Origin: Batkoa obscura
Taxonomy: Eukaryota > Entomophthoromycota > Entomophthoromycetes > Entomophthorales > Batkoaceae
Direction of reading: 5' to 3'
DNA length: 64,000 bases
Assembly (NCBI GenBank): GCA_030770535.1
Contig: JASVEC010000057.1
Coordinates: 1-64,000 of the forward strand
Program-made: the position numbers and the translations under genes
The notes under the pieces: generated by a model
The model's database searches: none
What the model saw: the letters and a program-made list of their open reading frames with translations, nothing else
What the model was told of the DNA's origin: nothing
Part shown: positions 33,677 to 45,495 of the stretch, piece after piece
Layout of the letters: each line of letters begins with the position of its first letter
How positions within the stretch are numbered: position 1 is the first letter of the stretch

Positions 33677-36600
33677 AACCGTTATTTTGGTTTGACAAAA
33701 CTACTATTAGATTTTCTAGATTGCTTTTTTATTGCTATAAACTTTACCAATTAAATTTATAATTTGAATCTACTTTATTTTTAAAAATAATTGAGGAACT
33801 GAAATATAAAGGAATAGTAGTTTCAAAGACAGTATAGTTATTTTTAGAGTATTAACTGTTCCAATTAATTGGTAATTAAGTGGCAAAGTTTATAAGCTTG
33901 ATTTAAAATTTTAGCTGCATTTTGAAACAAATCAAATGGTTTAAACTTGTGATTGTATTGTTCAATAACGATTAGTTTATTTTAAAACCAATCTTGATTT
34001 CATTTCTCTCCTAATTATATGATACAGTTTTTAAGGATTTTGCGATAATCAGAGTTTTTGGCGAAAATAATTTAACCTTGACTTATAAATTTGTTGCTTT
34101 TTGTTATTATCTTCAGTTAATTTAGGATAAAAATAGTCAGGACTGTATTAGCTATATTATTCTGGTATATTATTAAAGGGGTTCAATCGTTAAATTTATA
34201 GATCATTGATATTTTTATCGTGTTCTGAATCTTACACATTTTTATAATGATAAATTTGAAATTAAAATACTGTTTTTTATTTAAAGCAGTATATGAAAGT
34301 TATTTTTATGACTCATAAAATCTAGAAAACCACCTCTTACTTTACTTTATTTCTGCTTTATCAAATTTTTGATAAAATGTATCCTATCCATTCATTTACT
34401 TTTATCTCTTTTTCTAGTCTCTCTAAACTTTTTAATATCAGAAAAGTTATGTTATCTCTATTCCCTTGTCTATGTATAGTTTGATTGCTTAATATAACAA
34501 CTAACCCCTCCTTGTTTTACTTTAATACTATATTACTATAAAAAAGCTTTTAGGATTTTATTCTTCAAACCTCAACTCCATGCTAAAGAAGTGCTTTGAG
34601 GAGAATATTAAGCTATATAAAAAGATCATCATATACTGCTATCTATAAGTATTTCGATTGTGATTTTTGAGTTTTAGCTTTTAATAACTCTGTTTTGTTT
34701 GAATAGCTATCACATTCATTCCTCTTTTAGTGCTTTTTTTATTCTCATTTTACACCGAAACCCGCCCACAGGGGGTTATTTTATTTAGCCTGAATTTTAT
34801 CTCCTGTTTTTAAGACATTACTACCAATAATAAATTGTGAGTGGGGGGGACTGCTCTTTTGGATCTTTCTCAAGATTTAGAAAAAATAATTGATCTTAGT
34901 TTTTAACCAGTGAAAATCAACAAAAGATCGTTATGATACTAGCTAAGTTTAAATGAAAAAAAGAAATAATATTTTGAAAAAAGTATATTCGTAACTCTCA
35001 TGCTTATCATTAAACTACCAGACAAAACTCAGTTTGATTCAACTCTCAATTATTAATGAAAGGGCCCAACATTCCAAACTTAATTTTTTAAATTTATTTT
35101 TGGGTTATTCTAATCATCATAAAAACTCCAATAATTTACTATATAATAAAGATGGTATATATTATAGTTAATTCCTTATTTTCTAATTTTGTTTATATCA
35201 TAAAGCAGGTTATTTTCATGTAGTCAATTATCTGTTTCTACTTTATTTAGCTTGAAACATTATACTGTAATTTTTATTTTTTCTGCCAATAACTCCTTAT
35301 AATTGGGTTATAAGCCTAAAATCTATGTGTCAAACCGATATTTATAAATTGATTTACTTGTGATAAATTGCTTTTTTTTCAAATATAATTTTATGCACAA
35401 TTATTAACTAAATTTCACAGTTTTGTTTTGTAATAATTATTTATTGTTTTAATACATGATAAAATAGTAGCTATTTTAATATCTAACACTAATGATTTTA
35501 TTTAAAGTAAGAACTATTTAAAAGCTGTATTTTGATCTTGCTTAAAATTGTCTTTACTTGATAATTGATTTTTTCAATAGCAAAAACTCGTGATACAAAT
35601 ACTTTCTCAAAGGTTCCATCATTCATCACTGGTCATCGCTTTAACTATTATAATTAATATAATTAAGGTATTTTGTACTTAATAAAGTAGTTTATGTTAG
35701 TTTATTGTACAATAAATTTGGTTAATGAATGCTATATTTTGAGCATTTTTTACTCTAAAATGTTTCAAATTTGGTAAAATGACCTATTTATTTGTATACT
35801 AGAACTTTTTGAATATCTGTTTAAAGATCAGAGAGGATTCTATGATTTTACTATATCAATAGAATGTAAAATTCATCACTTTATACAACTATATGTTTTT
35901 GATTTTAATATTCAATTATTATACATAAAATAACATAAACTAAACTGTGAAAGGACTAGAATTATCATTAACTATTTAGATCAATTATGATTTTTATTCC
36001 CAATTAACAATCTGAGGTTTTTATAATCTAGGGGGGGTTTATTGGAATTGTATGTTTAAAGTTTTTTCAAACAGAATAAAATATCAAATCCTATCCAAAT
36101 ATTATGTGATAATACATTCCCCTACTGGCTGAGGGAGATGCACGATTTTTTTATTATAATTTAAGTAAATCAAATATAGTTTAATTTATTTCCTGTATCT
36201 TAAGTTATGTTATTATAAAGCACTGGAATCACACATATGGTAAGATTTTTTAAATGAAGAGTGAAGTGAAGTGAGGAACTATGAAATCAATTTACAACAA
36301 AGGAGTTAAAATCAATAAATCTTAGTAAATCTCAAATTAATAAAATATTTAAATATCTAAACCAACCCCAAGCCCGATTAATTGACTATTTGATTGGTTT
36401 TTGATTTTTTCATTAGTTAAAATTTTCGTAAAACAGCATTTGAATCAAGTTCCAAGTTTTTTAGATAGCTGTAATGACAAACTCCTAGCTATGTGCTAAA
36501 AAGCTAATCCAGTAATTTAACAATATATATCTAGGGAGTCTCTACTCATCTAAAGCTTAATAAGTGGGATGGTCCCGAAGGTTTCAAATACATAGAAGCT

Positions 36601-37764
36601 TGTCCAATAAGTGAATAATGGATTAATGAATACATGACCAAAATCATCCGTAGATTATTGAACCTCCTGCCTGCTGTACATTTCTAAAATCCTTTAGTTT
36701 AAAATTAACTGACAAACTGGAATGTTTTTTGTAATTTTTCTGCTCAGGTTTGATTTTTTTTCCAATTTATTGTTTATTACTTTTAACTTTTAATGATCTT
36801 TTAGCAAATTGATTAGTTTTTATTCTATTTTATAAGGGGGTTTGGTTAAAAAAATCCATTGTTTAAAGAGACAAACGTTTGAGTTAGTAAACAAACCGGT
36901 AGTACACCACGCATTGATAATCACGTTTTTCATTAATAGGGGCACTATTCCGCAAAATCGAATCCTTCTTTAGGTTGGTAGTAAAACCATAAAAATACAC
37001 TATAAAGTACAATAAAATTTAGTTCTCTAATTATCATCCAAAAACCTTTTGTAATTAATATTATAAATATCTAGAGTTATTGATCATAAACATATAAATA
37101 GTATTTAAACAAAAAAACAAAGTCATTATTCGGGTTAATTTTTCGACTGTTATTAAAAGCTTTAAATTGGTATTTATTTTTTAAAAAAAATAAAAATTTT
37201 GTTGATATAACTCTGAAGGTTTTAAAAAAACTCTAGCTAAAATAGTTAAGCTTTTTAAAATTGATTATAGAATAGTTTGGATAGTCAAGCGAAATTCAGC
37301 TGAATTTTGAATTTAAATTGAAAAAAATTAGTTTTTAAGATAGTATTTAATTTTATTATAAATTTTTCAAAACTACCCCCCCCTAGACTAATATTTAAGG
37401 GTTACTATTACCCCTCAATCTTCTTTCATCTGAAGCCATACTGGCTGAAGACTAATTAGAGCACATTCATTAAAACAAAATTGACCCATTTAAGTCCAGT
37501 TTGGAATAGTACTTATTACTTGTTAACAACAATTTCAATAGAGAATAAACAAACTATAAACCATTGATAGGATTATTCTCAACACTAAATGATTTACCAA
37601 TGGTTTGTTATTTGTAAATTAGATGATTATTGACAAAAATGCCTAATATTTAATGCCATGTGCTTCTTTTTACTAACTTTTGAGAGTTTGTTATTTACAC
37701 TCCCCTTGCTTGTTACACCTCTGAGAGATGTTGTTTTTAACATGGATTTTATTAGATTTTTAAA
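33677..37764. other. 4-kb AT-rich region without recognised features
   Basis: No frame of useful length and no MITE or transposon copy until 37765. It contains scattered G- or C-runs (GGGGGG near 34854 and 36032, CCCCCC near 37377) that stand out against the AT-rich background, but no motif I can name. It could hold decayed genes. Confidence 0.5.
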
Positions 37765-37857
37765 AAGTGAACGTTGTTTTCATATTTTTTAAGCGCTATT
37801 TGAGTGGAATAGATTGCTAGTAAAATTCTTGAAAAAAGTACACACACACCCCTCATA
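37765..37857 (+). mobile_element. GGGG-end MITE, copy 23 (degenerate)
   Basis: Core TTAAGCGCTATTTGAGTGGA and the TTCTTGAAAAAAGTACAC end are recognisable; the terminal G-run is lost. Confidence 0.65.
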
Positions 37858-38218
37858 CACTATGCAACTTCTATCTTTAATAACGAATTGGAGTTTAGAA
37901 ATTATAGTTTTAAACTTTTTTGCACAATATAGAAAGCTTTTGAACGTTTGTTTTATGCCTTTTTTATTTATTATCCTAAGTATTAGTTTACACAAATTTT
38001 TTCAGGCTTACTTCGCTCTGGATACTATTGCTTACCATTTTGTTTTGTAATTACTTTTAATTTTTATAGCTAAAAGTTACTATTTATAAAGAATTGAGTT
38101 AGTTAAATTTAAGTTTGATATAATTTAATAAAAACAATATAAAAAGTCAACTCCCTGTTTCTTCGTAAACTTAAAAAAACTCAAAACTATTATATATTTT
38201 AAAAAAATTATATAATAG

Positions 38219-38313
38219 GGGTGTATTTTTTTGGCTTTATCACTTTTTCCATCCTTTAATCGATTTAAGTAAAGCAATTATCAGTAAAATTCTCAGACAT
38301 AAAAATACATCCC
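38219..38313 (+). mobile_element. GGGG-end MITE, copy 24
   Basis: GGGGTGTATTTTTTTGGCTT to ACATCCCC, diverged core. Confidence 0.8.
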
Positions 38314-38784
38314 CTAACTTTATTTATTATCCAAACCAAAAACAGCCGATCAAGTAAAGTTAATTTGAAACTTTCCAATCAATCTTATATATTTGTGTAT
38401 TTATTATATTGTTTAGAAAGTTTTTCAAAATGTTTGAATTAGTAGTTCTTGTAAATTATAAAGCCAAGCAAGGGAGATTTTTTGGAAACCTTTTTTAAGC
38501 TTTACGTATATTTAATAAAAGTTATGGGATGTATTGTTAATATAAAGTTTTAATATAACACATTTAAATAGAAAAAACATTTATATTCAGCTGAAATAGT
38601 ATTTATCTATATTGCTAAAATAATATTTAATAAAGTTAAAACTTATTTTGACATTTTTATATTAACAACTATATACATTAATGTTAGCAATAGTTTTTTA
38701 ATATAAGTTGTAAGCAAAAAAATATATCATTTCCTCTCTACACATGTTTTAAAGCAACATTTGTTCAAACTAAAAATCTATATG
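38314..38784. other. Spacer between MITEs
   Basis: AT-rich; nothing recognised. Confidence 0.5.
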
Positions 38785-38887
38785 TGAAGATGATTTTCTT
38801 GGTTTCATTATTTTTTCCATCTTTTAAGCACCATTTGGGTGGAAAGATTGTTAGTAAAATTCTTAAACATAAAAATACATCATCTCT
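38785..38887 (+). mobile_element. GGGG-end MITE, copy 25
   Basis: Full-length but with degraded termini (GAAGATGATTTTCTTGG; ACATCATCTC). Confidence 0.78.
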
Positions 38888-38908
38888 ATATGATAAATTA
38901 AAATATGG

Positions 38909-39003
38909 GAGTGTTTTTTTTGACTTCATTATTTTTTCCATTTTTAAACGCTATTTAGACGGAAAAATTATTAGTAAAATTCTTAAACACAAAAATACAT
39001 CCC
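38909..39003 (+). mobile_element. GGGG-end MITE, copy 26
   Basis: Full-length, 22 bp from copy 25 in the same orientation. Confidence 0.83.
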
Positions 39004-39083
39004 TATATCGATATCACAAAAAGCAAAACTAAAAATTGACTTTATTTTTTTATTGATATTTTAAAGATAATTATAAACAAATG

Positions 39084-39181
39084 GGGATGTGTTTTTTGTT
39101 TAAGAATTTTATTAACAACCTTTCCCACTTCAAATAGTGCTTAAAAAATGGAAAAAAGTGAAAAATCAAAAAAACACCACC
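39084..39181 (-). mobile_element. GGGG-end MITE, copy 27
   Basis: Full-length inverted copy, GGGGATGTGTTTTTTG to CACCACC. Confidence 0.8.
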
Positions 39182-39431
39182 AAATGTTAAAAATTTATAT
39201 ATGAATTTTAGAAAATAGTAAAGTATAATATAATCTCAAGCTATATTTTTTTAGCTCTTTTTTATATTACCAAAAAAGTTAAAATAATTAAAATTAGTCA
39301 CCCTGTATTTTGGGTAATTTTTATTATTACAAAATTGAATTTTTTATTGATCATAATTCAAATGGCATATCTATTATCCTATAGTGAAAGTTTTGTTTTT
39401 GATATAAAGAAATATTTTTTAAGCTATGAAA

Positions 39432-39528
39432 AGGATGTATTTTTGTGTTTAAGAATTTTACTAATTTTCCCATTCAAGTAGTGCTTAAAAGATGGAAAAA
39501 GTGATGAAACCAAAAAATATTCCTCATA
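39432..39528 (-). mobile_element. GGGG-end MITE, copy 28
   Basis: Inverted copy with small internal deletions; ends ATTCCTCATATG. Confidence 0.78.
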
Positions 39529-40407
39529 TGTAAGCTTTTAATTTAATATAGTCAACTGAAAGCTTATTTTTTTCGAACCTTTTACTTTTACATTTATTTA
39601 TTTATTTTGCCAATATTTTATCAGCTAGATAGTAATTAATTGACAATAATAAATAACCAAAAAACAACAAAATGTTATAAACACTAATAAAAAATAAAGT
39701 AGATTTTTAAAGTAGCATCAATTTAATCAAATAAATTATCATTATTTTACGATTATATTCAAAAAGTTTTTGAAAGCTAATATAAAATACTATTAAACTT
39801 TAAATTTAAAAATAAAATCAAAAAAGGCATCCTCATTTATTTGCTTAAATTTATAATAATTTTTACATAATTAAAAAAACATGAAAATAAGCTTTAGTAT
39901 AAAAAATACTTAAAATAACAGTAAAAACATCTACATTTAATTGATTTGTGCCATTGATGTAACAAGGTCAATATAAAAACTGAAAAAAATATAACAGTTA
40001 TTGTTTTTAAAAAGAGTACAAAATAATCTTATTAATAAACAAATAAACTTTTTAATATTAAAAAATGAGCGTTAAATTAATAATATTTTCCAATAAAGAA
40101 CTAAACCTCAGTTTTCTGTATGATAGGTAAGAATACTCATTATTATATCACTATATTACCTAAGATAACTTATTAATATAGATTTTGTTATATATATAAG
40201 AATATCTAAATTAAAATATATGGGGCTGTTTTTTTAGTTTCATTATTTTAATATTTCAATTATATTACTAATATCTTATCAAGTTAATAAATAGCTGGAT
40301 AAGGGGAAAGTAATTAGTCAAAACTATAACAATTTTTATATAATACAGCCAATATAATTAGTAGTTTTTGCATATTATTATAATTCTCGTTTTTGGCTAT
40401 TCTATTT
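39529..40407. other. Spacer with a transposon-tail fragment
   Basis: AT-rich. 40217-40250 holds a lone transposon/MITE end (ATATGGGGCTGTTTTTTTAG). 40249-40400 repeats part of the palindrome-1 arm (AGCTGGATAAGGGGAAAG). No gene. Confidence 0.55.
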
Positions 40408-41478
40408 GGGGTTGTCTGGATTAGTTCGATTATTTTATTCAATTTAAATATTTTTTATTTTAAAAATTTCGCTTAAAATTCTATAAAATCAAATCTTTTA
40501 TTAAAACAAAAGTACCCGGACATAGTTCTAAATCATTCTATTATAGCTCATACTGTAAGTTGGTTGAATTTCTACTAGATCTTAAACATATATTCTTATA
40601 AAGCTTAATTGAGAAATATTTATTATCAAATAAATAAACTATTTTAATGCTATAATTACATTATCAATATCTTATCAAGTTAACAAATAGCTGCATGGAA
40701 GGGAGTGGTTAGCCCTAAAACTATAATTAACCATCCCTATATAGTACAAGTAATAGTAGTTTTTACATATTACAATTACTTGTTCTTTGAGTATTTATTA
40801 ACTTATCTATTAATAACTTAACTAATCTTAACATTTAATAATCTGTTTCTATCATTCAACAAACTACTTACTTGCTTAGTAAATATCGAAATTTTTAAAT
40901 TCTCTGTTATTTTTATAATGTAAGCTGGGATTGCTCTTTTAGTTTTTCTATTTTCCATGACTTTATAACTCTAATTGGAACTATATTGCTTTTTTTATGT
41001 ATCGGATACTGGATAACAATGTAGTCTGTTGTTATGTTTAATAAAGTGTAAATACTTCTTAACGCCTTGTATCTCTATCATTCTTTTTGTATTTTTGTTT
41101 CTTCATACTTTTTAAAAATTATATCTGTTTTCCCTTATCAATAGCCGAGTTATTAATTTTATTATGCTCGCAAATAAAAGTCTCAAATCTTGAAATTAAT
41201 TGATCGATATCTTCTATTTTACCTAACGCTTCAAAACTACTTTTCCATTTTGAAAGGTTTCCAAAATGTCCATCAACTATACTTTTTCCATGATGCTCAG
41301 CAAGAAAATTAAGATCAATCTTTAAACTACTATTTATTTTATGAATTTCTTTAAATATATAATGTAGCAACTCTTGGGATCTAATATGATTTCCTGTATC
41401 TGCTTATATATTAATTTTTGTAAACTTTTTAAATAAAAACTTTTTGGATCTTAAATTGATTAAACACTTTTTGTATAT

Positions 41479-41577
41479 GGGAGTGTCTTTTTTGGCTTCA
41501 TTACTTTTTCTATCTTTTAAGCGTTATTTAAATGGAAAAACTATCACTAAAATTCTTAAACATAAAAATACATCCCC
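41479..41577 (+). mobile_element. GGGG-end MITE, copy 30
   Basis: In T2; abuts copy 31 across one shared ATAT. Mirror image of copy 35. Confidence 0.87.
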
Positions 41578-41581
41578 ATAT

Positions 41582-41680
41582 GGGAGTGTTTTTTTTGACT
41601 TCATTATTTCTTCCATTTTTTAAGCACTATTTAAGCGGAAAATTTGTTAGTAAAACTCTTAAACACAAAAATACATCCCC
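41582..41680 (+). mobile_element. GGGG-end MITE, copy 31
   Basis: Second of the tandem pair in T2; mirror image of copy 34. Confidence 0.87.
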
Positions 41681-41843
41681 ATATATTGAATTATGTTTAA
41701 TATTTTAAATAGACAATCAAAATAAACTTTGCTTATTATTCTATTATTTTTTAAATACAAAATATCAAAGCCTAATACTGATATAGCTTATTTATTATAA
41801 TGATATAAATTTATTGAATCTGGTCTTGTTCCTATTTCCATAT

Positions 41844-41940
41844 GGGGATGTATTTTTGTATTTAAGAATCTTACTAACAATTTTTCCACTCAAATAGTGC
41901 TTAAGAGATGGAAAAGTAATGAAGCCAAAAAAACATCCCT
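41844..41940 (-). mobile_element. GGGG-end MITE, copy 32
   Basis: Inserted right after the LDFKQN codons of the T2 transposase, the same point at which element T-B enters T-A (24866). It forms the inner edge of palindrome 2. Confidence 0.87.
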
Positions 41941-43137
41941 ACATTTTGTTTGAAATCTAAAATCATTATACAACTTTTATTATTTAATTTTTTAATGGTT
42001 TCATTAAATATGTTTTTTTGAGTGTCAACACAGAATTTATGTAATTTGTATAATTTTTCTTCTTTATTAGAAATTTCTTCTATTTCTGCTTTGTTTTTTA
42101 TTACTTTATTTATTTTATTTTCAAATAACTTTTTTCTAACTGTATACTGGGTACATATATTACATAGATCCGTTTTTCTTGCTGCATTTTTGAAATTACT
42201 TGGTATATATTTAAAAAATGTTGACCTAGCTACTGCTTTATCTCTTAGATCATTCAAATATTTACTATATATCATTCTTCTACTTTTATTTAATATATAT
42301 ATATTATCTGATGAATATTTACTATCGTTATTTTTTTTATTAAATCTTGATGAAATAGTTGAATCATTTAGTAAATATTGTATGATAGTTTCAATTTGGT
42401 CATCTTTAATTTTTTTTTGTATTTTTAATAATAGGTTGCAATGTTAATATTTTATTATTATTACTTATTTTTGAATAACCATGTTGATTTCTGTTTATAT
42501 TAAACCCAAAACTTTTATATTCATCAAAAGAATATACTGAAGCTATAGTTGATAATAACGCTACTTGCTGATTTTTATTTCCTGTTTCCCTTAAAGCACT
42601 AATTTTATACATTACTTGATTAAGTTTTTATTATCGATAGTAAACTTTGATAATATATCTTTTCTTTGTTTTGTTTTATTATAAAATTCCATAAACCTTG
42701 GGTTGTTATAAGTAGCTCTTAAAATTGATGTAAATGGATTACAATGTTTATATTGTGTACTCCTCCCTATTGTATTGAAGTTTTCAAAAATTCGATTTCG
42801 AAGTTTAGTTATGAAAGTTTGCATTTTATTTTTATTTCAACAAAAAATAAAGTCAAATAAAGTCAAATAACTGTGTTTATATAATTATGTATTTATATAA
42901 TTATACAATCATATAGTTATATATTATATATCTGTTAAATATCTAACAGGACTAACATAAAATATATAGTTAGGAAAATTAGCTATTTAAGAAAAGGAAA
43001 CAATTAAAATGAGTTTTAAGTAGAGACATTTAATTTTAGGCTTTTTAGATTTAACCGTTATATTGGACACAAACTTGAAATTTTAAATTTGGATTAATTT
43101 CTAAGTAAATTCTGAAACCAATTAGGACAGCCCCATA

Positions 43138-43585
43138 TACTGGTACACCACTGTACTATATAAATCTATTTTTTTGCTATCTTTTTAAAATTACTTTGTA
43201 TATGTTTAGAAAATATTAACTTAGCTATTCTTTTATCTTTTAAATCATCAAAATATTTGTTATGTACAAAGTTAGTGCTTTCTTTAATCGAAACAGGGAA
43301 CAAAAACTAACAAGTATTATTATCAAGTTCATTATTATCAATAGTAAATTTTAATACTATTTTTTCTTTTTTTTTGTTTTATCACAAAATTTTATGAGGT
43401 CTGAGTTATTGTAAATAGTTGTCAAAATTAATATAATAGACATTTTATTTTAATTTTAACATAGTAAAATGACATTAAGCATATGACTAAAAAATTATTT
43501 ATTTTAAAAACAAGATTAAAAGAAGTTTTTTAAAATATATTTTTTATTTAATTTTAAACTTTTTTAAACTAATTTAGGTATCCCC
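43138..43585 (-). mobile_element. Older GGGG-TIR transposon remnant T4
   Basis: Decayed Cys-block sequence (TACTGGTACACCACTGTACTA, compare TACTGGGTACATATATTACA in T2) and N-terminal leader sequence. The right terminal repeat closes at 43585 (TTTAGGTATCCCC). It was the landing site of T2 and is truncated on that side. Confidence 0.55.
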
Positions 43586-43589
43586 ATAT

Positions 43590-43686
43590 GGGGGTGTTTT
43601 TTTGACCTCATTATTTTTCCATCTCTTAAGCACTATTTGAGTGGAAAAATTGTTAGTAAGATTCTTAAATACAAAAATACATCCCC
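43590..43686 (+). mobile_element. GGGG-end MITE, copy 33
   Basis: Its left end shares one ATAT with the terminal repeat of T4; its right end joins ATATGGAAATAGG of the transposase. Mirror image of copy 32 except for the outermost 25 or so bases. Confidence 0.87.
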
Positions 43687-43849
43687 ATATGGAAATAGGA
43701 ACAAGACCAGATTCAATAAATTTATATCATTATAATAAATAAGCTATATCAGTATTAGGCTTTGATATTTTGTATTTAAAAAATAATAGAATAATAAGCA
43801 AAGTTTATTTTGATTGTCTATTTAAAATATTAAACATAATTCAATATAT

Positions 43850-43948
43850 GGGGATGTATTTTTGTGTTTAAGAGTTTTACTAACAAATTTTCCGCTTAAA
43901 TAGTGCTTAAAAAATGGAAGAAATAATGAAGTCAAAAAAAACACTCCC
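43850..43948 (-). mobile_element. GGGG-end MITE, copy 34
   Basis: Mirror of copy 31; head-to-tail with copy 35 across one ATAT. Confidence 0.87.
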
Positions 43949-43952
43949 ATAT

Positions 43953-44050
43953 GGGGATGTATTTTTATGTTTAAGAATTTTAGTGATAGTTTTTCCATTT
44001 AAATAACGCTTAAAAGATAGAAAAAGTAATGAAGCCAAAAAAGACACTCC
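43953..44050 (-). mobile_element. GGGG-end MITE, copy 35
   Basis: Mirror of copy 30. Confidence 0.87.
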
Positions 44051-45396
44051 CATATACAAAAAGTGTTTAATCAATTTAAGATCCAAAAAGTTTTTATTTA
44101 AAAAGTTTACAAAAATTAATATATAAGCAGATACAGGAAATCATATTAGATCCCAAGAGTTGCTACATTATATATTTAAAGAAATTCATAAAATAAATAG
44201 TAGTTTAAAGATTGATCTTAATTTTCTTGCTGAGCATCATGGAAAAAGTATAGTTGATGGACATTTTGGAAACCTTTCAAAATGGAAAAGTAGTTTTGAA
44301 GCGTTAGGTAAAATAGAAGATATCGATCAATTAATTTCAAGATTTGAGACTTTTATTTGCGAGCATAATAAAATTAATAACTCGGCTATTGATAAGGGAA
44401 AACAGATATAATTTTTAAAAAGTATGAAGAAACAAAAATACAAAAAGAATGATAGAGATACAAGGCGTTAAGAAGTATTTACACTTTATTAAACATAACA
44501 ACAGACTACATTGTTATCCAGTATCCGATACATAAAAAAAGCAATATAGTTCCAATTAGAGTTATAAAGTCATGGAAAATAGAAAAACTAAAAGAGCAAT
44601 CCCAGCTTACATTATAAAAATAACAGAGAATTTAAAAATTTCGATATTTACTAAGCAAGTAAGTAGTTTGTTGAATGATAGAAACAGATTATTAAATGTT
44701 AAGATTAGTTAAGTTATTAATAGATAAGTTAATAAATACTCAAAGAACAAGTAGCTGTAATAATATGCAAAAATTACTATTATATTGATTGTATTATATA
44801 AAAATTGTTATAGTTTTAACTAATTACTTTCCCTTATCCAGCTATTTGTTAACTTGATAAGATATTAGTGATATAATTGAAATATTAAAATAACCCATTT
44901 ATTATTTAATAACAAATTTGTAATGTTAGCTATAAGAAAAGCAGTCAACAATAAATGTTTTTTAATAAAGTTCTATAAAATATGTATTCATTTACATACT
45001 ACAATTTTGATTAATATCAATATATATTATATTAGTAAAAGCCTTGTTAATCTGGGAATTTTTATTAGATATAGTAAAAACTCAGCCAACTTACAGCATA
45101 AACTATAATAAAATAATTTAGAATTGTGTTGTGTTGAGTGCTTTTGTTTTTACAGGATTTTAAGCGAAGTTTTTAAAATACAAAATATTTAAAAATTGGG
45201 TAAAAAAGTGAAACTAATTTAGACATCCCCATATTAAAACTATAATTAATAATAATGTTACTTATTGGTTTTTGCTTCCTCTTTTTCTTAAAGGATTAAT
45301 TTTATGTATTGCTTACTAAGTTTATTGCTGTTAACAGTAAATTTTAGTGATATTCTTTTTTTTGTTTTATTATAAATTATAATGTTTGTATTATAT

Positions 45397-45495
45397 GGGA
45401 GTGCTTTTTTTGACTTCATTACTTTTCCCATTTTTTAAGCACTATTTGAGTGGAAAGATTTTTAGTAAAATTCTTAAATACAAAAATACAACCCT
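45397..45495 (+). mobile_element. GGGG-end MITE, copy 36
   Basis: Full-length copy beyond the last transposon, close to the border of gene territory. Confidence 0.84.

Larger units (their letters stand above)
40778..41940 (-). repeat. Palindrome 2, left arm (1163 bp)
   Basis: Reverse complement of 43590-44752. Paired positions always sum to 85530 (for example 41119/44411), so there is no net insertion or deletion over 1.16 kb. Identity looks near perfect except in the last 25 or so bases, which lie inside MITE copies 32 and 33. The arm carries the C-terminal half of the transposase and MITE copies 30, 31 and 32. Confidence 0.93.
40980..42824 (-). pseudogene. Transposase pseudogene of copy T2
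   Basis: The best-preserved N-terminal half in the window: MQTFITKLRNRIFENFNTIG (42824 down), MYKISALRETGNKNQQVALL (42612 down), then MIYSKYLNDLRDKAVARSTF with RKTDLCNIC (42275 down) and LDFKQN. After MITE copy 32 come decayed EIGTRPDSI and the catalytic-looking C-terminal block NFLAEHHGKSIVDGHFG (41119-41370). Frame breaks fall at the joints between these blocks, and MITE copies 30-32 interrupt the second half. The catalytic assignment is inference. Confidence 0.65.
40408..43134 (-). mobile_element. GGGG-TIR DNA transposon, copy T2 (both ends present)
   Basis: The only copy with both ends: GGGGTTGTCTGGATTAGTTC at 40408 and, inverted, GGGGCTGTCCTAATTGGTTT ending at 43134, giving about 2.73 kb including three MITEs (about 2.4 kb without them). 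The right flank ATATACTGGTACACC is an older copy of the same transposase, so T2 jumped into a relative at ATAT. The transposase lies on the minus strand, with the start at 42824 and the C-terminus near 40980. The terminal repeat is about 20 bp and imperfect. Confidence 0.8.
43690..44600 (+). pseudogene. Transposase C-terminal half of copy T3
   Basis: Starts in the ATGGAAATAGGAACAAGACC (EIGTRPDSI) region and carries MITE copies 34 and 35. It then reads MLHYIFKEIHKINSSLKIDL and NFLAEHHGKSIVDGHFG (44160-44411) and a basic tail with a frame break. No N-terminal half is attached on this strand. Confidence 0.65.
43590..44752 (+). repeat. Palindrome 2, right arm (1163 bp)
   Basis: Inverse of 40778-41940; encodes the same C-terminal transposase block (44160-44411 is residue-for-residue the same as 41119-41370). 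The 1649-bp loop between the arms contains the N-terminal half of T2 and remnant T4. Confidence 0.93.
43687..45230 (+). mobile_element. GGGG-TIR DNA transposon, copy T3 (3' half)
   Basis: Holds only the part after LDFKQN: the C-terminal transposase, the 3' tail and the right terminal repeat (inverse of GGGGATGTCTAAATTAGTTT) ending at 45230. Beyond the palindrome limit at 44752 the tail continues with its own sequence, related to palindrome-1 arm sequence (TTTCCCTTATCCAGCTATTT). Confidence 0.72.

Noticed and set aside
37789-38050. Overlapping open frames on both strands
   Set aside because: They cover a degenerate MITE and flanking AT-rich DNA; no protein features.
38784-39032. 82-codon frame with a repeated motif
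   Set aside because: The repeated peptide is two MITE copies (25 and 26) read in the same frame.
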